Below, piece by piece: positions 8,542 through 16,544 of a stretch of 41,264 nucleotides of DNA. The notes below the pieces were generated by a model. That model had not been told where the DNA came from and did no database searches. It saw nothing but the letters and a program-made list of their open reading frames with translations. The first letter of the stretch is position 1. Every line of letters begins with the position of its first letter. This stretch comes from Acidobacteriota bacterium (GTDB lineage Bacteria > Acidobacteriota > UBA6911 > RPQK01 > DATIPO01), in contig DATIPQ010000036.1 in NCBI GenBank assembly GCA_035471785.1, forward strand, positions 1-41,264. The letters are read 5' to 3'. The translations under genes and the position numbers were made by a program.

Positions 8542-10149
8542 TCAAAAGTCGAAATGGATGGCGATCGAGGCGATATTGCGACGGTATTCGAAGGCCTCGA
8601 TCGTCGAGTTGTTGAACTGTCCCAGATAATCCGCCTGAAGCCGCAGGTAATCGTTAAGAGGACGCCGAAAGGTGAACTGGATCTGGTGGCTGTCGTCCTG
8701 GCGAATGCGCCCAAGGGGGTCGAGGTTGATGGGGAAGGGATAATCTTGGTGACGGAAGGCGTAGCCGATATCGAGGCTGGAACGCCCGGCTAGCGGGAAG
8801 CGGCAGCCCAATTCGAACTGATGGCCGGAGTACTGGAAATCGTTGCCGGAGACCCTCTCGGGATTGTCCTCAATGTACTTGTACCCGAAATAGAGATGCC
8901 TCTGAAACCCGTCGAGCAGCCAAAAGTAGCGTCCGCCGGCCTCCTGGCTGCGGCCGTCGCGCTGGGGATCGAAGAAGTCGATTCGGAAATCCTGGTCGGT
9001 GTACTGATAGAAGGCTTCGACGTAGCCCGAGGAACCCAGGAAGAAGGCTGCGAAGGGCTTGAGGTAGATTTGACGCAGGTAGTCTTGGCCGCCCAACCTG
9101 TAGAAGGGCGCTCCTCCCTCCACTCCCAGGCGAAAGCCTCTTCCCGCCCGCCAGGCGGCTTGCAGGCGGGGACGGTGGGACTGAAGATTGAAATCCTCCA
9201 AGTCGGAGTGGCGAGTGTAGAGGAAGTCGTATTGTGCGCGCAGGTATCCGGCCTCGCCGTTCCACAATTCAAGACCCCCGCCCGCCGTCACCACCAGGCG
9301 AACGTCCGCCTCATCGGTGGGCCTGCGGAAGACAGGGCTTTCTTCAGGCTGGAGGAGGACGTTGGAGTCGTATTGGGTTCCCGCTGAGAACCGCAGTTGC
9401 CACAACTTGCCGGCCTTTGGAGCCGCTCCGGAACCGAGGCCTTCCAGACTGGCGATGAGACCACGGGCTCGGACAGCCGTCTCAGACTCTGGTGCCTCGC
9501 TGACGACGGTGCGGAAGGTCTGCAGGGCTTCTTCCTCGCGTTCCAGCCCAAGATAGGCCAAACCGATGTGGTACCTGGCTCGAAGTCGGATCTCAGAATC
9601 CAACTGAGCAGCCCTCTCTAAGTAAGCCACGGCATCGTCGAATCGCTTGAGTCGATAATGGCATATCCCCCCCTGCAGATGAAGCAGGGCAGAATCCCGG
9701 TCCCCGGAGCGTGCCAGCGCGAAAGTCTCCAGTGCCTCAGCGCCACGACCGCTCAGGCACAGCGCGGTTCCCAAGTCGGCGTAGGCCCGGCTAAGGCCCA
9801 AACGTCGGACCGGGGCCTCCTCGAAGTCGCGGATCGTCTGGCGCAGATAGGGAATGGCCTCTTCCAACCGTCCCAGCCTGGCCAGGGTCAAGCCCGTGTA
9901 GTAGACCGCCAAGTCGAAGGGGTGCGATTCAGCGGCGCCCCGGCGGAAAAACTCCAGGGCCCGGCTGAACAATCGGCGGGCCTGGCTCGGGTCCTGGCTG
10001 GCGATGGCCTGCTGAAAATAGTCCAGCCCCTCCCAGTAAGCCTGCATCGAGCGCTCTTCGGACCTGTCGGCGGAGTCCTCTTGGGGTCGAGCGGACAGCG
10101 TCCAGGCGCCCAAGAGTATCGACAAAAGCACGAGAGTTGCTCTCTTCAC
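8542..10149 (-). CDS. TPR protein with C-terminal outer-membrane beta-barrel
   Basis: A 535-residue exported protein. A signal peptide (about 1-22) is followed by five or six TPR-like units (about 30-240), seen in ALEFFRRGAAESHPFDLAVY, RRLGLSRAYADLGTALCLSG and RARYHIGLAYLGLEREEEAL. Residues about 255-535 are alternating aromatic amphipathic strands (LRFSAGTQYDSNVLL, GYLRAQYDFLYTRHSD, YVEAFYQYTDQDFRIDFF) and end in IAIHFDF, the terminal-Phe signature of outer-membrane barrels. This resembles the periplasmic-TPR plus porin-like layout seen in surface-protein export and secretion partners such as the Slam/DUF560 types, but I cannot assign it to a named family. The start is GTG, preceded by GGAGGTGA that overlaps the stop of the FecR-like gene. 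It could translocate or anchor the CSLREA protein encoded next; that is inference. Confidence 0.82.
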   Translation of the reverse strand: MKRATLVLLSILLGAWTLSARPQEDSADRSEERSMQAYWEGLDYFQQAIASQDPSQARRLFSRALEFFRRGAAESHPFDLAVYYTGLTLARLGRLEEAIPYLRQTIRDFEEAPVRRLGLSRAYADLGTALCLSGRGAEALETFALARSGDRDSALLHLQGGICHYRLKRFDDAVAYLERAAQLDSEIRLRARYHIGLAYLGLEREEEALQTFRTVVSEAPESETAVRARGLIASLEGLGSGAAPKAGKLWQLRFSAGTQYDSNVLLQPEESPVFRRPTDEADVRLVVTAGGGLELWNGEAGYLRAQYDFLYTRHSDLEDFNLQSHRPRLQAAWRAGRGFRLGVEGGAPFYRLGGQDYLRQIYLKPFAAFFLGSSGYVEAFYQYTDQDFRIDFFDPQRDGRSQEAGGRYFWLLDGFQRHLYFGYKYIEDNPERVSGNDFQYSGHQFELGCRFPLAGRSSLDIGYAFRHQDYPFPINLDPLGRIRQDDSHQIQFTFRRPLNDYLRLQADYLGQFNNSTIEAFEYRRNIASIAIHFDF

Positions 10150-10152
10150 GGC

Positions 10153-10160
10153 TCACCTCC
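10153..10160 (-). promoter_or_regulatory. Shine-Dalgarno GGAGGTGA overlapping a stop codon
   Basis: The TGA of the FecR-like gene is the end of this ribosome-binding site, which serves the GTG at 10149. Only three bases separate stop and start, so the two genes are likely translationally coupled. Confidence 0.8.
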
Positions 10161-10944
10161 GGGGAGGTTCAGGCGGGTCTGGAGGCGGGGGCAGTTCGCG
10201 TGGCCGCGGCTGATCCCAGACCTGATCCTGGAGATTGACGCCGGGCGGGCGGGTGAGAAAGAAGGAATCGCCCCAGGCCGGAAAGGCGGCGTTCAGATCG
10301 AGCCGGTCGAGCGGGCTTCCCGTACCTATGATGCGGGTCGCATCCACCAGTCTTAAATAGAGGCTCTCGTCGATCCGTCCAGGCGGATTCGGATCAGGTC
10401 TCTCTCTCCCTCTGATGCGAGTGTAATAACGGGCCCGCAATGGGACGGCGTCGGGCTGCAAAGCCACGGCGAAGACACGCGTGACGCCGTGGACTCCGAC
10501 ATAGAGGCACTGATCGTCGAAAGTGTTCCAAGGCCGTCCGCAGGCCACGATGAAGCTGCTGAAGAATGTCTCCGCGCGATTTTCCCCTGCCCACAGAGTG
10601 CATCTGCCACCCTGCGAATTGACCTGGATTGCGCCCTCCTCCAAGCGTGCTTGGTCGACGGTTTCGAGCGGTAACGTCGCCCCGTTGGAAAGGGAAAGAC
10701 TACATCCATCGTTGAGCCTCACCATCAGCTTGGCGCTGGGTCCTGTCTTTAGTGTGTCGCTGCTGTGGACAGCATCGGGGACCCGAAGTACTGTCTCTTC
10801 CCCATCTCGCTCACATCGCGGACCACGTACCGCAAGCCTGGCATTGCCTACCTCATCCTGAGCCGCGAGAAAAACGCAGGCCGCCTTCAATAGCAGCACC
10901 CATTGCAGCAGATAGCTCACTTTACACAGTGTCTGCGTCTTCAT
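10153..10944 (-). CDS. FecR-like secreted protein
   Basis: A 263-residue protein with an N-terminal hydrophobic signal (about 12-28, ending in AAQDEVGNA). A FecR-type beta domain follows (about 40-150), with the pattern VLRVPDAVHSSDTLKTGPSAKLMVRLNDG and later EEGAIQVNSQGG. The C-terminus is very proline-rich. Free-standing exported FecR domains often accompany TPR/barrel and surface-repeat proteins in Acidobacteriota and cyanobacteria; there is no sigma factor next to this one. It is the first gene of the four-gene operon. The 155 bases upstream, shared with the preceding VOC gene, include an A/T-rich leader at about 10970-11005, but I could not define a clear -35/-10 pair. GGAAGAG precedes the ATG. 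The family call is moderate because the domain is divergent. Confidence 0.7.
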   Translation of the reverse strand: MKTQTLCKVSYLLQWVLLLKAACVFLAAQDEVGNARLAVRGPRCERDGEETVLRVPDAVHSSDTLKTGPSAKLMVRLNDGCSLSLSNGATLPLETVDQARLEEGAIQVNSQGGRCTLWAGENRAETFFSSFIVACGRPWNTFDDQCLYVGVHGVTRVFAVALQPDAVPLRARYYTRIRGRERPDPNPPGRIDESLYLRLVDATRIIGTGSPLDRLDLNAAFPAWGDSFFLTRPPGVNLQDQVWDQPRPRELPPPPDPPEPPRR

Positions 10945-11099
10945 CTCGCTCTTCCCTGGACTGAGCCAATGAGTTAAGAAAAGTTAGGCGATATTATTCA
11001 TAACGTCGCAAGCCGTTCGAATACCTCATTTAAGTGAGTGACTCCACCTCCATTCTGCTTCTGACGGCACCTCGGACAGAAACTTCCGCTGCCGGCGGC

Positions 11100-11471
11100 C
11101 TAGACGTGTTGATCGACGAGAATGGGATTTCCGTCTGGATCGACAATCACGAAGCTCGCCGGGCCGGTGGAGTTCTCGTCCGCTTCTGTCGCCATCTCTA
11201 CGCCGCGCTCCTTTAACTGGCGCTGAAGGTCCCGAACATCGGTGAATTCTTCCAGCGGCTGGGCTTCGCTGTTCCAGCCCGGGTTGAATGTGAGAATGTT
11301 CTTCTCGAACATGCCCTGAAAGAGCCCGATGGCGTGTTCGCCGTTCTTCATGATCAGCCAATTCTGCGATGGGTCTCCGGCGAAGACTGCAAAGCCCAAC
11401 TTTTCGTAAAACGCCTTAGAAGCCTCGATATCTTTCACGGCCAGGCTGACGGAAAAAGCTCCCAGTTCCAT
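11100..11471 (-). CDS. VOC (glyoxalase/bleomycin-resistance) family protein
   Basis: A 123-residue single-module VOC protein. The two beta-alpha-beta-beta-beta halves begin at [22 protein letters not shown] and [14 protein letters not shown], and the protein ends in [14 protein letters not shown], the common family ending. The first metal-binding position, usually His before the first strand's LxVxD, is Ser here, so a metal-dependent glyoxalase I activity is doubtful. Such small VOC proteins include antibiotic-binding proteins and isomerases; the substrate cannot be told. GAGG lies about six bases before the ATG. It precedes the FecR-like operon on the same strand but is 155 bases away, so it is probably a separate unit. 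Confidence 0.85.
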   Translation of the reverse strand: MELGAFSVSLAVKDIEASKAFYEKLGFAVFAGDPSQNWLIMKNGEHAIGLFQGMFEKNILTFNPGWNSEAQPLEEFTDVRDLQRQLKERGVEMATEADENSTGPASFVIVDPDGNPILVDQHV

Positions 11472-11498
11472 AATTGCCTCGCTCTCAACGCGCTACTC

Positions 11499-11527
11499 TT
11501 GCAAACCTCGACTTGAGGGGCTAGAGT
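11499..11527 (+). promoter_or_regulatory. Candidate sigma-70 promoter for the 1029-residue gene
   Basis: TTGCAA and TAGAGT are separated by 17 bases, about 110 bases before the ATG at 11639. Each box matches the consensus at four of six positions. It lies in the divergent gap between the VOC gene and the large gene. Confidence 0.4.
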
Positions 11528-11638
11528 ACAAGTCAAGTCCGTTAGTTTCACCTACGACTATGGCCTGCGTAAAGGAACTTGTGCCTTCTTGCGGCAAGGT
11601 GTCCCGATTCCCAAGGCGAGATCCTGGAGTCATTATTC

Positions 11639-14600
11639 ATGAGCGATGAGATTACTTTTGAAGGAACACATGGCCCCTTTTCGGCTTCTGTGCAAGCCGC
11701 CAGCCGGAGCGAGTTGGTCGAGTTCGCCAAGAACCAGCCACCCCGGGGACCTGTCGAATTGGGCGACTTTAACCTCAAGCTGGATGCAGGCGAGCAGTCG
11801 GTGTCCTTTAAAAACGGCGCCGGCAGCGTCACCTTCGGCGCAACCGCCGGCGTCTTCGCCCAACTGGGACTCTATCCCGATCCGGCCAGAATCCTATCCG
11901 CCATCGATCTCAACGCGAACGTTTCTCCTGCCCTCAACCTCGAGGCTGAGGCCAACAGCTACTACGCGGTCATCAAGGCCGGCTTCAACGCCCAAGCCAA
12001 AGCCAACGGATCAATGGCCCTGGCCACCGGATTCTCAGCCTCTTTCGGCGCACAAGCTGACGCCGATGGCCTCTTCGCCGTCATTCAGCGATTTCCGGAC
12101 GATACCGGGGGACTCACCGCGGTTCAGAAGACCGCCGACAACTGGCGGCTGCCCCGCCAAGTGGCGAAGGCCAGCGATCTGGCACCCGGAAGTTGGCTGA
12201 TCACGGAAGTGGGCGGAAAAGTGGGAGTTCAATTAGGCGCTACTCTCGGCTACAAGTTCAACTGGATACGCGAGGCTAAGCTGGCGGGGCTGACGGGCGA
12301 TATCGGCTTGCGCCTGCAGGTCGGCGCTTCGGTCAGTCTGGGTTTCAGCGCCTCCGGCCGCTACGCCGTGGTCGTCAGCCGCGAGACGGAGGCCGAAGAG
12401 GTTCGCTTTCGGCTCTTTAAGCAGTCGCAAAAAGGCATCAACTTCGCCCTCAGTCTGGCGGCCACCGTCAAAGCTGAGACCCCCCTGCCCGACAGGGTAG
12501 ATGACCTGGTCAAGGCCATTTTCGGCGTGCAGGCCCTTCAAGTCATCCAGGACATCGAGGAGTGGACCAATCCCGACATTTCCACGGCCCAACTGCTGGC
12601 CGAGAAAATCGGCGATTTCGCAGTGGAGGCGGTTGGAGAAATCACCGGAATCGACCCCGAAACGGCTTTCGAGCAGGCTCGGCAGCGGCTGCTCGACTTG
12701 TTTGACAAATGGAACAACCTGCCCGGAGAGCTGTCTGCCAAGATCTTGCAGTGGGTTGACAGCAAGGTCGACCTGAATCCGCTCAGGGACGTCCTCAAGA
12801 AGATTGCCGGCTTTGATGATGCACAGCTCTCCCAGCTCATCAAGGATCAAATCTCCAGGATCGACTTCGGAAGCGCCCTGGTGGACGAATGGCTGGATCG
12901 GGCGGCCGAGGCCGCCGGCGCCCGGCTCATCGGACTGCTCGAAAAGAACGGCCTGAGGGAAGTCCGGTCGCTGGCCCAAAAGACGCTGGCCGTACTGGAC
13001 GGCTCCGTTTTGGAGGACCTCCTGACGAAAGCCGTTCAGACCATCAACGAACGTCTCAAGCTGAGCGTAATCCAAGAGAAAATCGACGAAACCAGCTTCA
13101 AAGAGATCGACTCCTGGCTGAAAGCCAAGCTGTCGGACTTTCTGGACCGGACCTTCGACTTCGAGGACGTGGAAGAGGTCCGCAAGGCCATCAACCTGGT
13201 CATCTCCAAGCGTCAGGAATTCTACGAAAAAGCTTTGGCGGCCGCCAGGCGTTCCTACGAGTTCTCGCTCAGCGCAACCTTTCAGAAGACCACCAGCTCC
13301 ACGGCCCTCATCGACGTCGCATTCGATTTTTCGGGCTCAAAGGAGCAGGACGCCAAAGTGGCTGAAGTACTGAGCCGGCTGGTCGACGGCGATCTCGACC
13401 TGGTACTGATCAAGGAAGTTTCCGGAGTCAAGCTGAGCGTGGGAGAACTGACCCACAGCATCTCCAAAGAAAGTCATGTCGAGATCAGTCTTCCCTTCTG
13501 GAGTGGCAGCACCAGCAAATTCACCGAGTCGATGGGCGGTCTCACCGTCTCCGACGACGGAGGCCGCCTGCTGCTTTATGACCTCAAGGCCAAGAACAGG
13601 GTGCTTTCTATTTCCAAGGGCCGTTCCGTCCGCGACAGTCAATTGATGGTGGGGTTGAAGTATCCGGCGCGACCGGGCCAGCCTGGCATCAGGGTCTTTT
13701 CCAGGACGGAAGCCAACTATTCTTACGGGTTTGAACAAGCCGCCCGCATGCCGCTGGATCGACTTCAATCTCAGCTCAAGTCCTACGCCGGCAACTACTT
13801 CGGAGACAACCTCAACCCTGGCGGAGACGACCCGATGCCGCTGGCCGACTGGGTCAAGTTGGTGGAGTCAGCCGCCGGTTCGAAAAAGGCCGCCGTAATT
13901 CTCTCTATGCAGGTCACAGCCGGGCAGGAACTCCTGGACGCCTGGTGGAAGGCCCCTCGAGATCCCAACGATCAGCTCTACAAGAAACTGTCACAACACC
14001 TTCAGTTTTCCTTCCGCGACTTGGTGCTACATTACTACTTCCAGGACCCTGACCGCTACGATAATCTCACCACGGCACAGGTGCTGCTGCTTTACGCGGC
14101 CTCGCTGCCCGTGGCCGAGCCCGAACACGGCTGGTATTGGAACTGGCCCGACCGCGGACTGCGCATGCAAGTCTTGAAGAATCCCGGTTCCCAGTCCCGC
14201 TTGAAGAGCAAGCTCAAGGGGGCCTGCGACGATTTGAAGGCGGCAGGCAAAGACGGCAAAGTCGGCTTTTATGAGCCCACGGGGGGCAATATCAGCAAGA
14301 TCTTCCAGTTCGCCGGGGATGACGAAGGGAACAAGGTCCTGAAGAGCCTCTTCCTGAGCGAGTCGCAACTGGTCAAGGGCGCTATCAAGGCGGCTCAGGA
14401 GATCGGCCGGTTCCGCCAACAGGCAACCTCCAAACCTCAAGCGGCAGTCAAAGCTTTGACCATCTTCGGCAAGAACATTACCGAGGCCTTCAATGAAGAC
14501 GTGTCCAACATCTACGTGGACGGAGCCTTGAGGCCCATGGGATCGATGCTCTTGGTGGAGGCCGCCCAAGTCCTCTCAGGAGGTGGTGAGTCCGACTTGA

Positions 14601-14728
14601 AAGCCTTGCTCGACCTGCGACTGGTGAAGGACAGCGTTTCCCCCTTCCCGCCCCTCAACTTCCCCGAGGACGATCCCGACCTCACGGAAGACGACCTGCT
14701 GCTGCATCAGCGTCTGGTGACCGAGTAG
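11639..14728 (+). CDS. Large protein of unknown family (1029 residues)
   Basis: I do not recognise this protein. It has no signal peptide and no clear membrane helix. Predicted from sequence patterning, residues about 1-290 are beta-rich with alternating small and hydrophobic residues (GSMALATGFSASFGAQADA, LRLQVGASVSLGFSASGRYA). Residues about 295-545 are amphipathic helices rich in K/E/D/L (LIKDQISRIDF, KEIDSWLKAKLSDFLDR). Another beta segment (about 550-690) and a mixed C-terminal part follow, with an acidic tail (PEDDPDLTEDDL). No catalytic motif stands out. An upstream TTG at 11579 is in frame, but the ATG at 11639 has GGAG nine bases before it and begins a sensible sequence. Its 3' end overlaps the convergent DHFR-like gene by 22 bases. 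Codon usage looks like that of its neighbours. The gene is surely real; its role is open. Confidence 0.85.
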   Translation: MSDEITFEGTHGPFSASVQAASRSELVEFAKNQPPRGPVELGDFNLKLDAGEQSVSFKNGAGSVTFGATAGVFAQLGLYPDPARILSAIDLNANVSPALNLEAEANSYYAVIKAGFNAQAKANGSMALATGFSASFGAQADADGLFAVIQRFPDDTGGLTAVQKTADNWRLPRQVAKASDLAPGSWLITEVGGKVGVQLGATLGYKFNWIREAKLAGLTGDIGLRLQVGASVSLGFSASGRYAVVVSRETEAEEVRFRLFKQSQKGINFALSLAATVKAETPLPDRVDDLVKAIFGVQALQVIQDIEEWTNPDISTAQLLAEKIGDFAVEAVGEITGIDPETAFEQARQRLLDLFDKWNNLPGELSAKILQWVDSKVDLNPLRDVLKKIAGFDDAQLSQLIKDQISRIDFGSALVDEWLDRAAEAAGARLIGLLEKNGLREVRSLAQKTLAVLDGSVLEDLLTKAVQTINERLKLSVIQEKIDETSFKEIDSWLKAKLSDFLDRTFDFEDVEEVRKAINLVISKRQEFYEKALAAARRSYEFSLSATFQKTTSSTALIDVAFDFSGSKEQDAKVAEVLSRLVDGDLDLVLIKEVSGVKLSVGELTHSISKESHVEISLPFWSGSTSKFTESMGGLTVSDDGGRLLLYDLKAKNRVLSISKGRSVRDSQLMVGLKYPARPGQPGIRVFSRTEANYSYGFEQAARMPLDRLQSQLKSYAGNYFGDNLNPGGDDPMPLADWVKLVESAAGSKKAAVILSMQVTAGQELLDAWWKAPRDPNDQLYKKLSQHLQFSFRDLVLHYYFQDPDRYDNLTTAQVLLLYAASLPVAEPEHGWYWNWPDRGLRMQVLKNPGSQSRLKSKLKGACDDLKAAGKDGKVGFYEPTGGNISKIFQFAGDDEGNKVLKSLFLSESQLVKGAIKAAQEIGRFRQQATSKPQAAVKALTIFGKNITEAFNEDVSNIYVDGALRPMGSMLLVEAAQVLSGGGESDLKALLDLRLVKDSVSPFPPLNFPEDDPDLTEDDLLLHQRLVTE

Positions 14729-15225
14729 CTGAGCGTGACCAGTCCTGTGTCGTAGCGGGTGATGTCTTGCAGGTGAAGGCGGATGTGGCGGTCGCTGTCC
14801 GGCAGCAGCGGGATGCCCCGTCCCAGCAAGATGGGGTGGACGGCTACGCTGACTTCGTCGATGAGTCCGGCCCGGAAGAGAGGCTGCGCCAGTTGTCCTC
14901 CTCCCACCAGCCAGATGGCTTTGCCGTCCTCTTCCTTCAAACGTCCTACCGCCTGTGCGGGATGTTCTGAAGTGACCGTGACTTCGGGGTAGTCCTGAGG
15001 GTCGAGAGTGCTGGAAAAAACGTAGTTGTCCATGCCCTTGTACTTGCGCATTCCATGGCTGAGGCCGAACTCGTAGGTCTTGCGTCCCAAGAGCACCGTA
15101 TCGACGGTGGAATAGAACTCGGTCATCCCGTAGTCCTGATCGCCGAAGAGCCAGTCGACCCCGCCCTCGGGATCGGCCAGGTAGGCATCCAGACTCATGG
15201 CCACGAAGTACTTGACGGTTCTCAT
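14707..15225 (-). CDS. DHFR/RibD C-terminal-like reductase family protein
   Basis: A 172-residue protein with the DHFR-like fold pattern of the RibD_C family. It starts VKYFVAMSLDAYLADPEGGVDWL, has LLGRKTYEF, then the NADPH-binding IWLVGGGQLAQPLFRAGLIDE, and ends with HPILLGRGIPLL and a beta tail. Members are small NADPH-dependent reductases of largely unknown substrate, distinct from folate DHFR and from the bifunctional riboflavin enzyme. Its last 22 bases overlap the convergent 1029-residue gene. It starts 30 bases after the small TPR gene and could be the last gene of the sdh transcript. No strong ribosome-binding site is visible before the ATG. Confidence 0.87.
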   Translation of the reverse strand: MRTVKYFVAMSLDAYLADPEGGVDWLFGDQDYGMTEFYSTVDTVLLGRKTYEFGLSHGMRKYKGMDNYVFSSTLDPQDYPEVTVTSEHPAQAVGRLKEEDGKAIWLVGGGQLAQPLFRAGLIDEVSVAVHPILLGRGIPLLPDSDRHIRLHLQDITRYDTGLVTLSYSVTRR

Positions 15226-15255
15226 CGCCGCTATTGTAGCGGCCGCCCGTGACGC

Positions 15256-15762
15256 CTACTCGAGCAGCGGACGGAAGCTGTCCTCTTCTTCGGCTTCCAG
15301 GTTGCAGTCGCGGATGATGCGGGCGCAACTGTTCCACCTGAGCAAAGCTTCGTCATTGCCTTCGGGACGCATCTTTTCGGCCGCTTCGAACTCGTCCATG
15401 GCCCGGCGCAGCCAATGGTAGACGCCGCTGAGCGAGGCGGGCAGATGATCTTTGCGCAGTTGGGCCAGCGCCCGCCGCTCGTAAATGATGCCCTGATAGT
15501 AGCGGGCCCGGTACTCGTCGCTGAGCCGCGAGACGACTTCCTCGGCGCGTTTGAAACGGTCGGTCAAAGACGAGGTTTCGAATTGGTCGGTCAGGGCCAG
15601 CAGCAAGAGGACGAGGGCCTCCTGATGGTCGGGCTCGATGCGCAGGATGTCGCGGGCGATGCTCTCGGCCTGAGCGGGCTGATTGAGCAGACGATAGCGT
15701 TGAGCCTTCTCGAACGCCTTGGGGACGGCCTTGGGGGAAAGCTTCTTAAGTTCGAAATCCAT
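15256..15762 (-). CDS. Small TPR-like protein downstream of sdhCAB
   Basis: A 168-residue soluble helical protein. Tetratricopeptide-like repeats are seen in KAFEKAQRYRLLNQPAQAESIARDILRIEPDHQEALVLLLLAL and in the later YYQGIIYERRALAQL and YHWLRRAMDEFEAAEKMRPEG. The start ATG at 15762 has GGAGGT eight bases upstream; a longer frame reaching into sdhB lacks support. It lies 44 bases after sdhB, so co-transcription is likely. A chaperone or assembly role for the dehydrogenase is possible from position only; nothing in the sequence proves it. Confidence 0.8.
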   Translation of the reverse strand: MDFELKKLSPKAVPKAFEKAQRYRLLNQPAQAESIARDILRIEPDHQEALVLLLLALTDQFETSSLTDRFKRAEEVVSRLSDEYRARYYQGIIYERRALAQLRKDHLPASLSGVYHWLRRAMDEFEAAEKMRPEGNDEALLRWNSCARIIRDCNLEAEEEDSFRPLLE

Positions 15763-15806
15763 GCCTGATACCTCCAAACTGCAGTCCGCCGAACGGCAGC
15801 CGGCGC

Positions 15807-16544
15807 TCAGGACCTGAAGAGCCGGAACAGGGCCCGGATGGGATCGAAGAAACGGTCGGCGACCCTTTCCTTGAGCGGAATGATGGCGTTGTCGGTAATC
15901 GTAATCTCTTCGGGACAGACCTTGGTGCAGCACTTGGTGATGTTGCACAAACCCACGCCCTGAGTCTTCTTCAATTCCTCGAGGCGGTCCTCTTCGTCCA
16001 GCGGATGCATTTCCAGACCGGCTACGTAGATCAAAAGACGGGGGCCGATGAACTGATCGTGGAGCCGGTGTTCGCGCAGCACGTGGCAGACGTCCTGGCA
16101 GAGAAAGCACTCGATGCACTTGCGGAACTCCTGCACCCGGTCGATGTCTTGCTGGCGCATGCGCCAGGTTCCGTCGGCCTGGGGCGGCCGGGGTTTGAAC
16201 TTCTTGATCTTCTTTTTGACCTCGTAGTTCCAGGAAACATCAGTGACCAGGTCCTTGATCAGCGGAAAGGCCTTAACGGGTTCAACCACCACCGTCTCGC
16301 CGGGGGGCAGAGAGTTCAGACGCGTCATGCAGGTCAGCCGGGGACGGCCGTTGACCTCGGCCGAACAGGAGCCGCAGCGGCCCGCCTTGCAGTTCCAGCG
16401 GATGGCCAGATCAGGCGCTTGTCGAGCCTGTATCCGCCGCAGGGCGTCGAGAACCACCATGCCCTCGGATACCTCGGCCGAGTATTCCTGGAAGGCGCCG
16501 CTCTCGGACGTACCCCGCCAGATGCGGAACTTCATCTCTGCCAT
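15807..16544 (-). CDS. sdhB: Succinate dehydrogenase iron-sulfur subunit (Sdh1 type)
   Basis: A 245-residue electron-transfer subunit. The [2Fe-2S] site is CKAGRCGSC...C (about 52-72). The second half has CIECFLCQDVC and CNITKCCTKVCP for the [4Fe-4S] and [3Fe-4S] clusters. The phrases RWNCKAGRCGSCSAEVNG, FRKCIECFLCQ and KERVADRFFDPI match, from memory, mycobacterial Sdh1 (Rv0247c) rather than the E. coli type. It passes electrons from the flavin of SdhA toward the membrane quinone site. The ATG overlaps the sdhA stop by one base (TGATG), indicating coupled translation. Confidence 0.95.
   Translation of the reverse strand: MAEMKFRIWRGTSESGAFQEYSAEVSEGMVVLDALRRIQARQAPDLAIRWNCKAGRCGSCSAEVNGRPRLTCMTRLNSLPPGETVVVEPVKAFPLIKDLVTDVSWNYEVKKKIKKFKPRPPQADGTWRMRQQDIDRVQEFRKCIECFLCQDVCHVLREHRLHDQFIGPRLLIYVAGLEMHPLDEEDRLEELKKTQGVGLCNITKCCTKVCPEEITITDNAIIPLKERVADRFFDPIRALFRLFRS

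Noticed and set aside
6349-8793. An 814-codon open frame on the plus strand
   Set aside because: It is antisense to the CSLREA beta-helix gene, shows no domain, and arises from high-GC codon bias.
15763-16119. Extension of the small TPR gene into sdhB
   Set aside because: The extension is low-complexity shadow sequence of sdhB; GGAGGT supports the ATG at 15762.
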